Shown in pieces: positions 10,310-20,454 of a stretch of 22,229 nt of DNA. Numbering within the stretch: position 1 is the stretch's first letter; each line of letters opens with the position of its first letter. Made by a program: the position numbers and the translations under genes. The stretch is from Chara braunii (taxonomy: Eukaryota; Streptophyta; Charophyceae; Charales; Characeae), in contig BFEA01000694.1 of assembly GCA_003427395.1 (NCBI GenBank), positions 163,695 through 185,923 of the forward strand. Reading direction: 5' to 3'. The notes beneath the pieces were generated by a model. It worked only from the letters and a program-made list of their open reading frames with translations. It did no database searches and was not told the origin of the DNA.

Positions 10310-12250
10310 GCAATTGCAGAGGTGACCCAGCCGAGGGCGTTTCTCGTTCGCTATAGCATAGGGGGTACGCGCGGTCGAACGCCCGAAATCAAACCCGTAC
10401 GCGAGTCGTCGTACTGGGGGGCTGAAGTCCCAGACACAATTCGGCGCCGGTCGACTAGGATGCACAACACACCCACGCGTTACACTACAACACCCACGTT
10501 TACCCACACATAACATACGGACACACACACAACAATCTCCACAAATAACACCACAACACAACAACACTCATAGTCCCTTCAGTATCCAACCCATAACTCT
10601 ACGCAGTGGAAGTCGGTAACTGCCTTGCGCGAGGTTTAGTATAAGATCGCGCGAACGTAGGACCCACGCATACCAATTTATAATGCAGTCCTACGCAGAT
10701 AAAAGCGATGACGGCGCACTATGTGGTGTCCATACCCGAATGGCCTATTCTGGGCCGTGGGGTGGCTCCCGACGCTCAGGCGTTGGCTGAAGCGCACGCT
10801 AAGGGGGGGTAACCCTTTAGTGGGCGCGAAATCGGCCTGAGGGTCTTTCCGTCTTCTGCACCCTTAGGTGTCCCAAAGGGTGCGGGGTAAGGCGGCCCCT
10901 AGGGCAGGAAGGAATTTGGAGCGGAGGTGAGTTGTCTGGCACATCACCATCGACACGCTAACCCTTCCGCCCGAAACTTTATCGTTCCACCAAAATAAAC
11001 CCTAACAAGGAAAGGATACAAATACTTTTAGTATTATCAGAAAGAACACCGTCGGGATTAGCCCTGTGGGGGTTTACCCGAATGTCTACTTGGATTATCA
11101 CCTCAACAGAACGGGGATAGCACAATCTCACTCAAACACAAAGGTTGTAAGGTAGTTCACTCTCACGACAGTCGTGTGGTCTGCCCATCTGAATCCATGC
11201 AATACCACTCAACATGAATCAATCGAGACTCTTCCATACATACCTGCAATCACACCACAATATCAAACAAAGATCCACATGCTACGCGGGGTCAATTCCA
11301 ACCAACCTCTCCACTCATACCCTTCGCTTTAGTTAGACAAGCCCCAACCTCCAGCCAACCAACCATAATTAAGTACACAGTACTTCTGTTAAATGGTCAT
11401 TCAATAAAAGTCTGGGTGAAACCTTAATGAAACAGATAAAGTCACCAGGGCTAAAGTCTTTTTAGGCTGAGTATTGAGGGTGAATTGGGTTTGAGTCGTA
11501 GACCGACGAATCGGCGACCGACCTGTTATCAGTGATAATAGAAGAATGATCCTTTTGACAATTTAGCTTGATCAGATCAAGCGTTCAAATGATAACACAG
11601 AAACCTTCATCACAGTACATGCCAAAGGAACGTAGTACTTATGTCTGTGCCAAGGGGAGATCATTCCCCTTAGTCGTACTCTAGCTCCTCTACTAGTACC
11701 AATTAGTTGAACACCTCCTTTAATCAGTTAGGATCTGCTAAGTAACTCCTAACTGAAAAATATTCTAAATCCCAAAATTTCACGAAATTCCAGGAGCGCT
11801 TCCCGTAGGAAAAGTGTCTTTTCATAATTTATAAGAGCCCAAAAATGACTAACTCTTTCAAATTTGTAAAAATTTCGGCAGCGCTTCCCGTAGGAACAGG
11901 AGGCTACCACAATTTATACAAAGCTGAAAAAACAGAAATACAAAGCAACTACACTTGGGACTAACTTTTGACACCTGCCTGATGACTCAGGCTCAATGGC
12001 AACCAACACAACCTCTAGCTGAGGCTGTGGGCTAGCAGTGGGCCTAACTCCCAGCAGGGTCAATCTTACCTTCATCCCAAGTTTCTCTCCCATCATCCAT
12101 CTAGTCAACCTATAGCTCCAACACTTGGTGAGCAACTAAAGCAACTAACCTATCGAAAGGACACCCCAAGTGAGACCCTATAATCATACATGAGCATGCA
12201 TCTCTCACAATCCCACATACATTTGCCCAAGTAGTTTGTTAGATCACTCA
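10310..12250. other. Non-coding U3-like sequence rich in inverted repeats
   Basis: No credible reading frame is seen. Perfect inverted repeats include GCACCCTT/AAGGGTGC (about 10858-10883), TTATCAGTGATAA (11526-11538), GCTTGATCAGATCAAGC (11566-11582) and AAGGGGA/TCCCCTT (11652-11671). A CA-rich stretch is at 10465-10570. The block 10620-10930 is GC-rich and the rest AT-rich. Two copies of a 17-base motif are listed separately. Confidence 0.5.
11786..11920. repeat. Two copies of an AGCGCTTCCCGTAGGAA motif, 85 bases apart
   Basis: The 17-base motif occurs exactly at 11795-11811 and 11880-11896. Each copy is preceded by AATT-type sequence and followed about 15-20 bases later by AATTTATA, so the repeated unit is roughly 85 bases with diverged spacers. 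It may be an enhancer-like U3 repeat. Function unknown. Confidence 0.7.
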
Positions 12251-12292
12251 GTTGTTCCCTTTCAATAACCCCCTCACTTATGGCATAGGATC

Positions 12293-13490
12293 AGACAAGG
12301 CCCTAACTTAAGGGTATGTCCAACCTGCCTAAGTAAACAAGTAAAGGTACGCACAACTGGACTGCCCTAACTTAAGGGTATGCCCAACTCCAGATAAACT
12401 CTAGTCATAAAGCATATGACCAGACCACCCTAACTTAAGGGTACGCCTGGCTTCTGCTTGAACTGACGACATGAAGCGTAAAGCTAGACTGCCTAACTTA
12501 AGGGTATGCCTAGCCAGCTTTACACAAAGTTACATAGGGCATAGGATTAGACTGCCCCAACTTAGGGGTGTGTCTAACCTGCCTAGAACAAGCACGAACG
12601 ACGAATGGTCAGACCGCCCTAACTTAAGGGTACGNCCAACCTACATCACATCAACGACTGGAGCCTATCACCAGNCCGCNCTAACTTAAGGGNACGCCTG
12701 NCTNGNTTAAACAGTTATAGTTACATAAGACAGAATCTGCCTGAACAAGGTACAACGACGTGTGACTAAGCCGCCCTAACTTAAGGGTACNCTTAGCCTC
12801 CGTAANNACAGATATATGAAAACAACCAGTAATACTTGCACAAACTTCATNTGTTTCTNTCTTATTAGGCGGGTGATCAGACCTACCCAACTTAGGGAGA
12901 CATCCAATCCTGCCTTGCGTTTAGAAGGGAAAATAAAACAANCTTATACNAACTCTCTGATCCTTTGTCTTGTCATGAGCATAAGACCGAGCCGCCCTGA
13001 CTTAAGGGTACGNTCAGCCTGCCNTGGTTACCTTCGTTATATTCTTCANCACTTTTCTCCTNTTCTTGTTCTACCTGACTTACTGACTGGNTTTCCCAAC
13101 TTAGGGTGNCNGGTCTGCCAGATGATATANGTTCGTATAATAATATCAAAGTTGTATACTTTGGTTGGCCTTAGTGTTCATGNCTTATGACTGAGCCGCC
13201 CTAACTTAANGNTACGCTCAGCCTCACACNGGTGTCCCCCTNAGAAAAANACACACACAGAACTGAGTCCACGCAACTTANAGNNTCCCCAGTCNTGTTT
13301 TCAGCAACCCACAAAAAAACACNANGACTCTGAGACCTCCCAACTTAGGGTGTNCATCCTCCTGTTCAGAAACCCCNAAAAAACANCGACTGGTCCGTCC
13401 AACTTAGGATAGGCCNANCCCTCAAATCCATTNAGTCNGCCCAGCAAACATGAATAAAGCACAACACTNAGCCCACATCAACTTAGAGGA
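12293..13490. repeat. Tandem array of about 16 hairpin units with core CCCTAACTTAAGGG
   Basis: Cores begin at 12301, 12365, 12428, 12491, 12555, 12617, 12679, 12774, 12886, 12995, 13095, 13199, about 13272, 13339, 13398 and 13477. Spacing is 62-64 bases for the first seven, then 95-112, then irregular. The core pairs CCCT with AGGG around AACTTA. Outside it, six-base arms also pair in many units although their bases differ: TTAGAC/GTCTAA (12547/12572), CTGAGC/GCTCAG (13191/13216), CTAAG/CTTAG (12766/12792), CCAGAC/GCCTGG (12420/12445, one mismatch) and CTAGAC/GCCTAG (12484/12508, one mismatch). Some units pair poorly, such as 12301 and 12617. Copies decay toward the right, and N bases obscure several. 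It lies in the inferred U3. Confidence 0.8.
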
Positions 13491-14050
13491 GNTCAGCCTT
13501 GGGTTGACCCAGTCAACGCATGCAATCCACCTTCATCCCACCTTCCCCCAATTCAATTTGTTTGACTTCACTCAAAAGTTATCTGATCTCTCATATGTAC
13601 TTGTTCATTTAACCTTTTACAAAGCATGTCCTGACATANANAGCAAAACAAAAAGTACTATCCTTACATGTACATATTCAGATACCCAAGGATAGGAGAT
13701 AGGGGAAAGGATCACACGCGTCATACGAGATTATACCTGAAGTTCCCAGCCTCCAGAAGCCCGTCTGGGCTCCGGCAGAGCTCCCGCAATCGGTGGGGCA
13801 ACCTCCCACAGAGGCCTTGGCGCGGACCTACGGGTTGCAATCCCGCCTGCCGCCTTCCTCTCGTAACCAAAGACCAGACTGAGAGTAAGAAGGATAGAAG
13901 CAGAAATGGTAGACTCTCATATATAAGAGGGGGTCAACTCAAGCTCATTGGAGAGGGCCTTGTAACCTTTAACTCCAGAGGGCCCCGCAATGATGGCTAA
14001 TGAAACACAGCAGAGGTAGCCAAGTCTCGATCAGATGCAGAATACCGGCC
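13491..14050. other. Non-coding stretch with a plus-strand TATA-like site
   Basis: I see no gene here. On the plus strand TATATAAG at 13920-13927 is followed by a G-rich run, resembling a pol II promoter of a plant LTR. It faces opposite to the host element, so it could belong to a nested insertion. A small hairpin AGCCC/GGGCT lies at about 13757-13770. Confidence 0.35.
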
Positions 14051-15162
14051 CCCCGACTACCCTCCAAGTCGCGGTGATAGCCTTATGCAAGGTCTGTCCC
14101 CCCCCCCCCGACTCCACAGTCGTGCGCAGTTAGTGTATAGCGAGAAACACACCAAACCATCAACGTGGGTACAGCAGAGTACCAGGTGTACAGCCAGGTG
14201 GCACCGCAACAGCTTCACGAAGGCGGAGCAACACACAGTCCAGTTACTAAATAGCCCGACCCAGTCCGCAGTGATGATTGCTGCAACAGCCCCAATAGGG
14301 TCCGCCGCAGTACCAACAAAGTTCCGCAACCTTTCTTTGTCCCCGGCCCTCTTACCGGCGTCCAGCCTGAGTGTGGGTTTGTAACAGATGCGTACCGCCG
14401 GGAACGCCATAACAACAGGCTGTCGCTCTCCCCGAAGGACGGCCGTTCCATCCAAGTTCCCAGTGTGCCCAGCGTTAGACAAAAACCCGTAACAGTTCTA
14501 AGAGTCTAATACCTACAGCAACTTTGCCAAAGAGGCTATGATTGCGGCCCAAGTGTAATAGTGGCACTCGCCCCTGAGGCCCTACGGCAGCAGCCACCCG
14601 GGACACGGTAGTATCCCTTCAGTATATAGTTGTACCCCACCAAGGATGCTGCAGCTGCAGTCTGATACCTGACCAGAGCACCTCCTCTTTGCATGTCAGT
14701 AATCCTTGCCTCAATCTCAGCGGTCTGCAGTCCGTGCTCTGAGATCGTCGACAAGAGTAACCAGGTAAAACCCATTNCACCACCTAGGAACGGTCATACA
14801 CGTGGATAGAGAGGGGCTACTCNCTTTGATAAGGTGGGCAGCGTATTGGTGAGTGGGCAAGCTTCCAACCCTATCGCTGGCCTCACGCTACTCTCATCGA
14901 CAGGGCGGGCAAAAACCGACTGAATGTCCTGCTAGCGTGCGGAACGATGCACTGTACTGCCTGTCACAATTGCTGATGTGCCACCTAGAGGGCCGTGTTG
15001 GAATAGAGCACACCCCTGTGCTTTATTCCGTACGTAATCAAAGTGTGACAGCTTGCTGCAGCTGTGCATTCAGCCCCTGGCAGTTCGTGGTGCACCCGCG
15101 GAACTGGGCTGCCTGTTTTACTGTGGGTCCCGGTGCCGGTACCAGCCTCTAAACAGCAAAAA

Positions 15163-15195
<33 letters not shown>
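14051..15195 (+). mobile_element. Probable nested plus-strand retroposon ending in A30
   Basis: The stretch ends with 30 A at 15166-15195 on the plus strand, opposite to the host element, as expected for a separate poly(A) retroposon inserted in the LTR. A 12-base C run is at 14098-14109. The 5' boundary is not defined and 14051 is arbitrary. No RT or ORF1 motif is visible. Open frames on both strands in this stretch have no family I recognise, so the source could be a LINE 3' end or a processed host transcript. N bases occur at 14777 and 14823. Confidence 0.4.
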
Positions 15196-15198
<3 letters not shown>

Positions 15199-15797
15199 AA
15201 ACTCAGAAAAAAAAAAAATAAATAATAATAATAATAGAATGGGGGAAGACGGACGGGGGAGGGGGACCATTCGTACCTTGTCCTACCCTCACGGGCCCGC
15301 GGCGGGACTGCCTTCTACAAAACCAAGGGGGATAGTCCCGCAGGACCCTCAACCCCTCGGTTCGCTCCCGTGCCATTCCGCTGCTCCGTTCTGGCCTTGA
15401 TCCCGGGATCCACCTGGTATCAGTTCAATGATGTAACCTATAAGGCTAAGCCCCAGCCTGGTTGTAGTAGGCGCACTCTTCCATATGAATAGTACGGTCA
15501 GCCCGCCCGGCCTGCAAGCGGTACCTCAGGCCGGTTTTCCCACGTACGGCATGCCTCCTCGGTCCCCTAAGGCCGCCCTTGGCAGTTCTGAAAGCGTAGC
15601 CCCACCGGCTCACCCCACGCGCCGGCTCAACTACGGCAGGGTGGCGTGTCGGATTCCTGACGGCCGGCCACGACGCCTTTTTACGGCCTCTGTGCAGAAA
15701 TATCCCGTTCATGGCGCTGCTTAGTGCCGCCCTTGATTAGCACCCGCGGCGACTTCTACTACCGTTGGTGCAGGCATCCTAGTGCCTACGTAACTTT
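15196..15797. other. GC-rich outer LTR part with an A12/(TAA)n microsatellite at its left
   Basis: A12 at 15207-15218 is followed by TAA repeats to about 15235. The remainder is GC-rich and carries no credible gene. It runs into the part of the LTR that is repeated at the window start. Open frames on opposite strands overlap here and show no domain. Confidence 0.45.
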
Positions 15798-16127
15798 ACG
15801 TGGCGTGGCCCTGATACGCCGACCCATCGCAAGTCGGACCACACTCCTTTCTCGTCACAGTCCTACCCGGTCAACGTGACGCCGCTTGTAACTTCATCCG
15901 TACGTGCGAGGCTGCGGCCGCCTCAGAACCTCTACGCTTGTTCTGCCGGCGTTGCATAGCCTTCTTTGACCCTGGCCCTGTCAAGCTAACGCGTGCCCAC
16001 GAAGTGCACGCTCACACACTCTCCAATCAACGCAAATGGGACGCGCCCTCAACTATCACCGGGCGCGCTTTTCCTGTAAGCTGCAAAAATGTGCCCAAAT
16101 ACCCTTGTAAGGGTATTCGGGCCGACA
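15798..16127 (-). repeat. Outer LTR end, copy of bases 1-330
   Basis: This is the second copy of the window's first 330 bases, with three substitutions (at 15979, 16024 and 16062). The outer hairpin AATACCCTTGTAAGGGTATT is conserved at 16098-16117. To the right, similarity ends one base past the TG boundary, where GCGG and then an oligo-T tract begin. Confidence 0.85.
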
Positions 16128-16131
16128 GCGG

Positions 16132-16150
16132 TTTTTTTTTTTTTTTTTTT
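16132..16150 (-). repeat. Oligo-T (19), a poly(A) tail on the minus strand
   Basis: Nineteen T lie four bases outside the inferred LTR end. On the minus strand this reads as a poly(A) tail of something lying to the right and transcribed leftward. No AATAAA is seen just upstream of it on that strand, so the tail reading is tentative. Confidence 0.45.
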
Positions 16151-17480
16151 GAGAGAAGTATGTCACTTCTATTACGAATAGCATAAATTCAAACGAGGCG
16201 GGGCACCTCACAATTCGACCCGGGTGAACATACTGGGGCCATTATCCAGCTTAGGCTAAAAAAACAGGAAACCTGGTCCAGTGTCCCATTCTTCCCTCTG
16301 TTATCTAAAAGAACTTCTCCAAAAAAATTCCCTTGAGGCACAGTAAAAAAAATATGGAATCCGGTCCAACATATCAGACTTTTTTCTCTCCAATACTTCA
16401 TAAAAGGGACGTGAAGCACCAGAGATGAGAAACCAACTATCCAACTAGGAATGCTAAATCGACAGCACCCTTAACCTGTCACCAATTCAAAATTTGCATT
16501 CAAATAAACCTGGAGCAAGATGATAAATCCAACCTATGCAGCGGCCAGAAATTGAAACCACTATGGACGAAACCAGATGACATATTTTGGACAATTTCAA
16601 ATAACCTGGAAAATTCCGGAAAAGGATTCCCCCAACAGGAAGATCAAGCAAGTACCATAGAAGGAAAACAAAACCAACACAAGTCCATCAAAATAACATG
16701 TAGTTGTGCCGAGACTGAGTTGCCATGACTAGGTTTCCCACCTTGCACCGTTGGACCTCAATGGGAACTGCCATCTTCCAGGCACCCTGGATCTCAATGG
16801 GTACAACCCAAGTTTGCTTCCTTGACAATAAATACTATTCAGACGTGCCCTAGTAGATCTGCAACGTTGCCACAACTACTAGTAGGTCCCCCACCACCTC
16901 CAGTAATTCCGTCGCCCTCTACCAACAACCCCCCCAACCGTTAACAACTACCAACCAAGACAAAAGCCCAATAAACAAAACCAAAGCAACAGATCACGAA
17001 CTAGACCTAATTACCTGAAAGATTCAAGAAAGTAATTCACAAAATATGAAAGGCAGACCCCTATCGCAAAAACAGAACAGCACCAATACCTAATACGTCT
17101 CTCACTTCCTTCCATAGCTCTGTTGCCTTTTACTGCGATATGCTGAAAGAAGCACAAAGTGCAAGTCATCACTTATCGATCCTAGAGTGAATCTCCCCTA
17201 AGAAAACGGGTAGATATAAGCAAAATGGACTATATTCCGTGTTCGACCGAAGTCGACTCTTAATCTCTACTATATACCGAAAAGAAACACGTTACAGCCT
17301 GAGCTCGTCACTATTCAATCATACCAACTACCTTAACCGAACAGGGAGATAGATATAGCCATCGCAAAATTCACTAATTGAAACAACACGTACTCTGCAT
17401 TGCGTATGAGGTCCGTCCTACCCTTCCTTGCGGAACTGCACCAGCTGTGCTTACCACTACAGTACTCAAAACTTGAAAGT
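16151..17480. other. AT-rich stretch without a recognised gene
   Basis: Stops are frequent on all frames. The longest minus-strand frame (16419-16189) has no recognisable domain. It could be the body of a minus-strand processed copy ending at the oligo-T, or intron-like host sequence. I cannot decide. Confidence 0.35.
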
Positions 17481-18221
17481 GTTCAAATGACATAGAGTCT
17501 AGAGTCTAGAGCTTCTCCCAGGGCGAGCAGTCTTCGTTAGTCGCGCCGGCTTATAGCCTCTCCCATGGTAGTACAAATTATGTATCTCGTGTCACCTCCT
17601 CTGGTTCCACTCCGTTGTGTTGGTCCCGTAGCTGTTCAGTCGTGATACACTTGGTCCAGGATACGACCAAGGTTCTTCTCCACTTAAGCACAATGTGAAA
17701 CGAGTACATGAATGTAACGTCGTAGAAACCACAGTTAACGCGCTCACTACCTCCAGCTGGTCTCCCACTCCGTCTGGTGGCATCGTAACCCGGAGCACCT
17801 TCGACGTTTTCCTGCGTCTTTTAGGTAAGTATGAATTCCCTCTAAGGTCGTAGGAGGATCGGAAATCACCCTGCTCCCTGACATTCCACAGGGAGACACA
17901 GCCCCTTGTCGAGGCTGAGGGTGATGGCCAGACCTAGAAAGTACCGAGTACTCCATAGCTCCGCCCTCACATACCGAATCTCGCGCCCAACTACCAACGC
18001 AGAGCACCGCCGTCTCCGGCCGGTGGTAACATTGGTAGTACAGCGCTTCTGCTAGACCCGGTTTTCAGCAGGTTGTATATTGTCATTTTGAGCAGGGGGA
18101 TTGGATGTCGAGCTTGGCTCGTAAGCTAAACTGGCTGAGGCTGCCAGGATAACTCCGGGTAGAGTTGTGAGGTCCCCGGCCTCGTCCCTTTGGCATTTCT
18201 GCAATAAAAGTTAAAGCTTTC

Positions 18222-18261
<40 letters not shown>
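17481..18261 (+). mobile_element. 5'-truncated retroposon 3' end with AATAAA and A39
   Basis: AATAAA at 18203-18208 lies about 15 bases before an uninterrupted run of 39 A (18223-18261). A stop-rich, T- and G-rich stretch precedes it, as in LINE 3' untranslated regions. The left limit is uncertain; a short tandem repeat (AGAGTCTAGAGTCTAGAG) at about 17490-17510 could be near it. No coding domain is visible, so I cannot tell a LINE end from a processed host transcript. Confidence 0.55.
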
Positions 18262-18262
<1 letters not shown>

Positions 18263-18371
18263 ACGATGAAGTAATGCGCCTGCGCCGGCACAGTGCCAAG
18301 GGCGGCACCCACTAGCAAAGAGAATTGCATAACGCGCATGAATCTGGATGCGATCTACGTGCAAATGTGGA

Positions 18372-18761
18372 AAAGCAGATCACTTGCAAATTTGTGCACC
18401 TCTCTGTAATCTCGTCCCGATCCACGTGGGTGGGAGATCCCATCATCTTTGCTAGTGGTAGCTAGCCCCAAGTGCTACGTGTAAGGTACCGCCTCGCTCC
18501 ACTGCTCTCTAAATGTACAAAATGAGAATGAATTGTCTGCTAGAACTTGGAAAGATGCGCGGCCATGAATTTTGTCTTTTGTTGATGTCGAGAGTTCCAC
18601 CACTGCCGCTCCGAGTTCTGCCAGCAGGTGCAGCCGGCTACTCCTCAGCGCAGCGCAGACCCGAATCGAAAAAGGCCGAAACTCGCTGCGCACCTGTCCG
18701 CGTGCACAGGTAAGATACACACAATACAAAAAAAAAAACAAAAAAAAAAACAAAAAAAAAA
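18372..18761 (+). mobile_element. LINE 3' tail, copy 1, with C-interrupted A tract
   Basis: Bases 18372-18727 match 21851-22206 without gaps. I count about 21 differences in about 356 positions (94%), most of them transitions. The tail is an A tract interrupted by C (to 18761). The frame entering from the left reads CKCGKADHLQIC, a Cys/His cluster like those near the C terminus of a LINE protein, then stops. The sequence before 18372 differs between the copies. The tail begins about 110 bases after the preceding A39. Confidence 0.75.
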
Positions 18762-19560
18762 CGACCATCTTTCGGGCCTCGCAACAATGAACGACCCCAA
18801 CATTCTGAATTACATCCGGGCCGTCGATCTCCCTATTCAACGCACGGTCGGATAACCCTTTCCCGACTTTCCTATACCAAACATGACACTACGACCGGTC
18901 GGTGTCCAGCGACCACGCGACCGCCGCCATGTTACCTCACAGAACTACCGGTCCATCTCCAGTCGGCGACCACGTCCTGTGTGCTCACTTATACCCACTT
19001 ACACCTGTTTTTAANGCCTAGTTGCAAGATCTCCAGGGACAACATTGTGAATATGTTGTGAATNCAGCTGGACACCGTGGGCGTCCAGCTGGATCAAAAA
19101 TGGTCGACGACATTCCTCAAACGGAAACGCAGCCGCTACACGACAAAACGCGACCCTGTCACTCGCCCAGGTCTTTTCGGACACCCCCGAACAAACATTC
19201 GGATCTGGTCCAGGTGCAACCAGATGAGGCCCAAAACAATTCACAGTTTCTCATTCCTTCCGCAACAGGAAGCACCAGACGGCGCCCACACACGCCCTCC
19301 AACGACCCGCGCAAACGACCAACGGTCCCCCGCCTTCAACAATGTCACACGACCTCTCCACCTACCGGTCCCTGTCGCACCCTTGCGCAGGACGTCTCGA
19401 CCCCGCCTAAACCCTCTTACCACTGAACGACAATCCCGAACTAGACAGCAACAGCAACGCAAAACGAAACGACAAAACAAAAACGCATCCCCGCTCGTAG
19501 GTAGGCGCGCAGGTCTTGTCTGCGAACAAAGTTTTGGACGCTAACGGCACAACATTCACC
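18762..19560. other. C-rich stretch without a recognised gene
   Basis: Several overlapping plus-strand frames are open (about 19022-19544) but have the Pro/Arg/Thr-rich composition of C-rich DNA and no domain I know. Inverted repeats are CAGCTGGAC/GTCCAGCTG (19065-19091) and ACAACAT/ATGTTGT (about 19039-19059). Two N are at 19016 and 19064. Confidence 0.4.
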
Positions 19561-20454
19561 TATCATCACATCGCATATATCGCATCCAAGCGCAAGTTCC
19601 CACGAAACCCTAAACTGTTTATGTTTTCGGCGGTACCAAAAGCAGGCCACACAGGGTGATGCGTTGACGGGCGCCCGGTAGCGCTCCGCTTCGCGTCGGC
19701 AGCGGTAGACCGTCGACACTCATCAGTCACTCCTTCGCGTCCACAGTGGAGGAGGGAGACGACCACCACCTCGCGTCCAAAGTGGGCGCCAACCATCACC
19801 AGGCGTGTTTGGGAGGTATAGGGGTCGGGGAAGAGTCCCTAGGGAGCGATGCAACACAGGTGAAATATGTGACATGACGAGCGCCGGTCGGCGTCCGTCA
19901 GGAGAGAAGAAGACCTAGCGTGATAGCTAGGCATGGGTGACGAAGTTGACGAATGTTGACGTTACATACCACGTAGTAAGGAGGATTGCTCGGTGCAAGA
20001 CGTTGAAGAGCTTCAGGTGGTAGAGGATCGGTGCAGAGTCTGAGTCTCCTGGGTGAGTCAAAGACTGAGAGAAAAAGGCGTCCTCCTACTATGGTTGAGA
20101 ACTTGGCTTTATCGGTTATAAACGGACGATGAGAAGAAGAACAGGCGAACTCGACTCAAGAGGTCAGCACGCAAGGACCAGCGTTCAAAAGAGTTATCTC
20201 CCGGCAGGGGAAGGCAGCAAGCCACGTCGTTCTACGGAGAAGCTGGGTTGCAGGTCGGGGAGAAATCGATAAGGAGCTTCATCAGTCAGGAAAGGAGATT
20301 TTATATATGTCGGTAAAATCCCGAATCCAAGTTCACAACTGATTGCATGTATACACTCTTTTACCTATTTATTTGAGTCTCGCAAGTAGGAAGTTGTGCA
20401 GAACGGTAAACAACCTTGCATGCGGTTCGACGAGTTGTGTGTTCAGTGTAAGTT
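19561..20454 (+). other. Purine-rich leader before the LINE ORF1, probable 5' UTR
   Basis: The stretch directly precedes the ORF1 start and has no good open frame. A short direct repeat (TCGCGTCCACAGTGG and TCGCGTCCAAAGTGG) lies at about 19735-19785. The LINE's true 5' end is not identifiable without other copies. Confidence 0.35.

Larger units (their letters stand above)
10069..16127 (-). repeat. Inferred giant 5' LTR of the Ty3/gypsy element (about 6.06 kb)
   Basis: The inner end (10069) is set by the primer-binding site. The outer end (16127) is set by where similarity to 1-330 stops. On the minus strand the LTR would begin TGTCG and end CGACA, a perfect 5-base terminal inverted repeat with the usual TG/CA. 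The partner lies mostly outside the window, so only 330 of about 6059 bases are confirmed as repeated. Most of it would be U3. It contains a TATA box, a hairpin array, several single hairpins and probably a nested plus-strand retroposon. An alternative is a short LTR near 10.07-10.6 kb with 1-331/15798-16128 an unrelated duplication. The matching ends argue against that. Confidence 0.6.

Noticed and set aside
12293-13490. Regular repeat spacing suggested a CRISPR-like array
   Set aside because: Cores are diverged, the intervening parts are themselves related, spacing drifts from 62 to 112 bases, and the context is a eukaryotic retroelement.
12293-13490. CCCTAA could be an interstitial telomere repeat
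   Set aside because: The motif occurs once per 62 or more bases and never in tandem, so it is not telomeric.
13831-13845. CGGGTTGCAATCCCG resembles a tRNA T arm or pol III B box
   Set aside because: The loop departs from the TTCRA consensus, and I find no acceptor, D or anticodon arms and no clear A box.
14057-14775. Minus-strand frames that could be a captured membrane-protein gene
   Set aside because: A faint likeness to plant four-helix membrane proteins was too weak to name, and overlapping frames on both strands are equally open.
15415-15423. TGGTATCAG, a 9-base match to a tRNA-iMet primer-binding site on the plus strand
   Set aside because: The match stops after nine bases, and no plus-strand LTR or gag follows.
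18840-19544. Long plus-strand frames as a host gene
   Set aside because: Pro/Arg/Thr-rich low-complexity translation in several frames at once fits C-rich DNA, and N bases fall inside.
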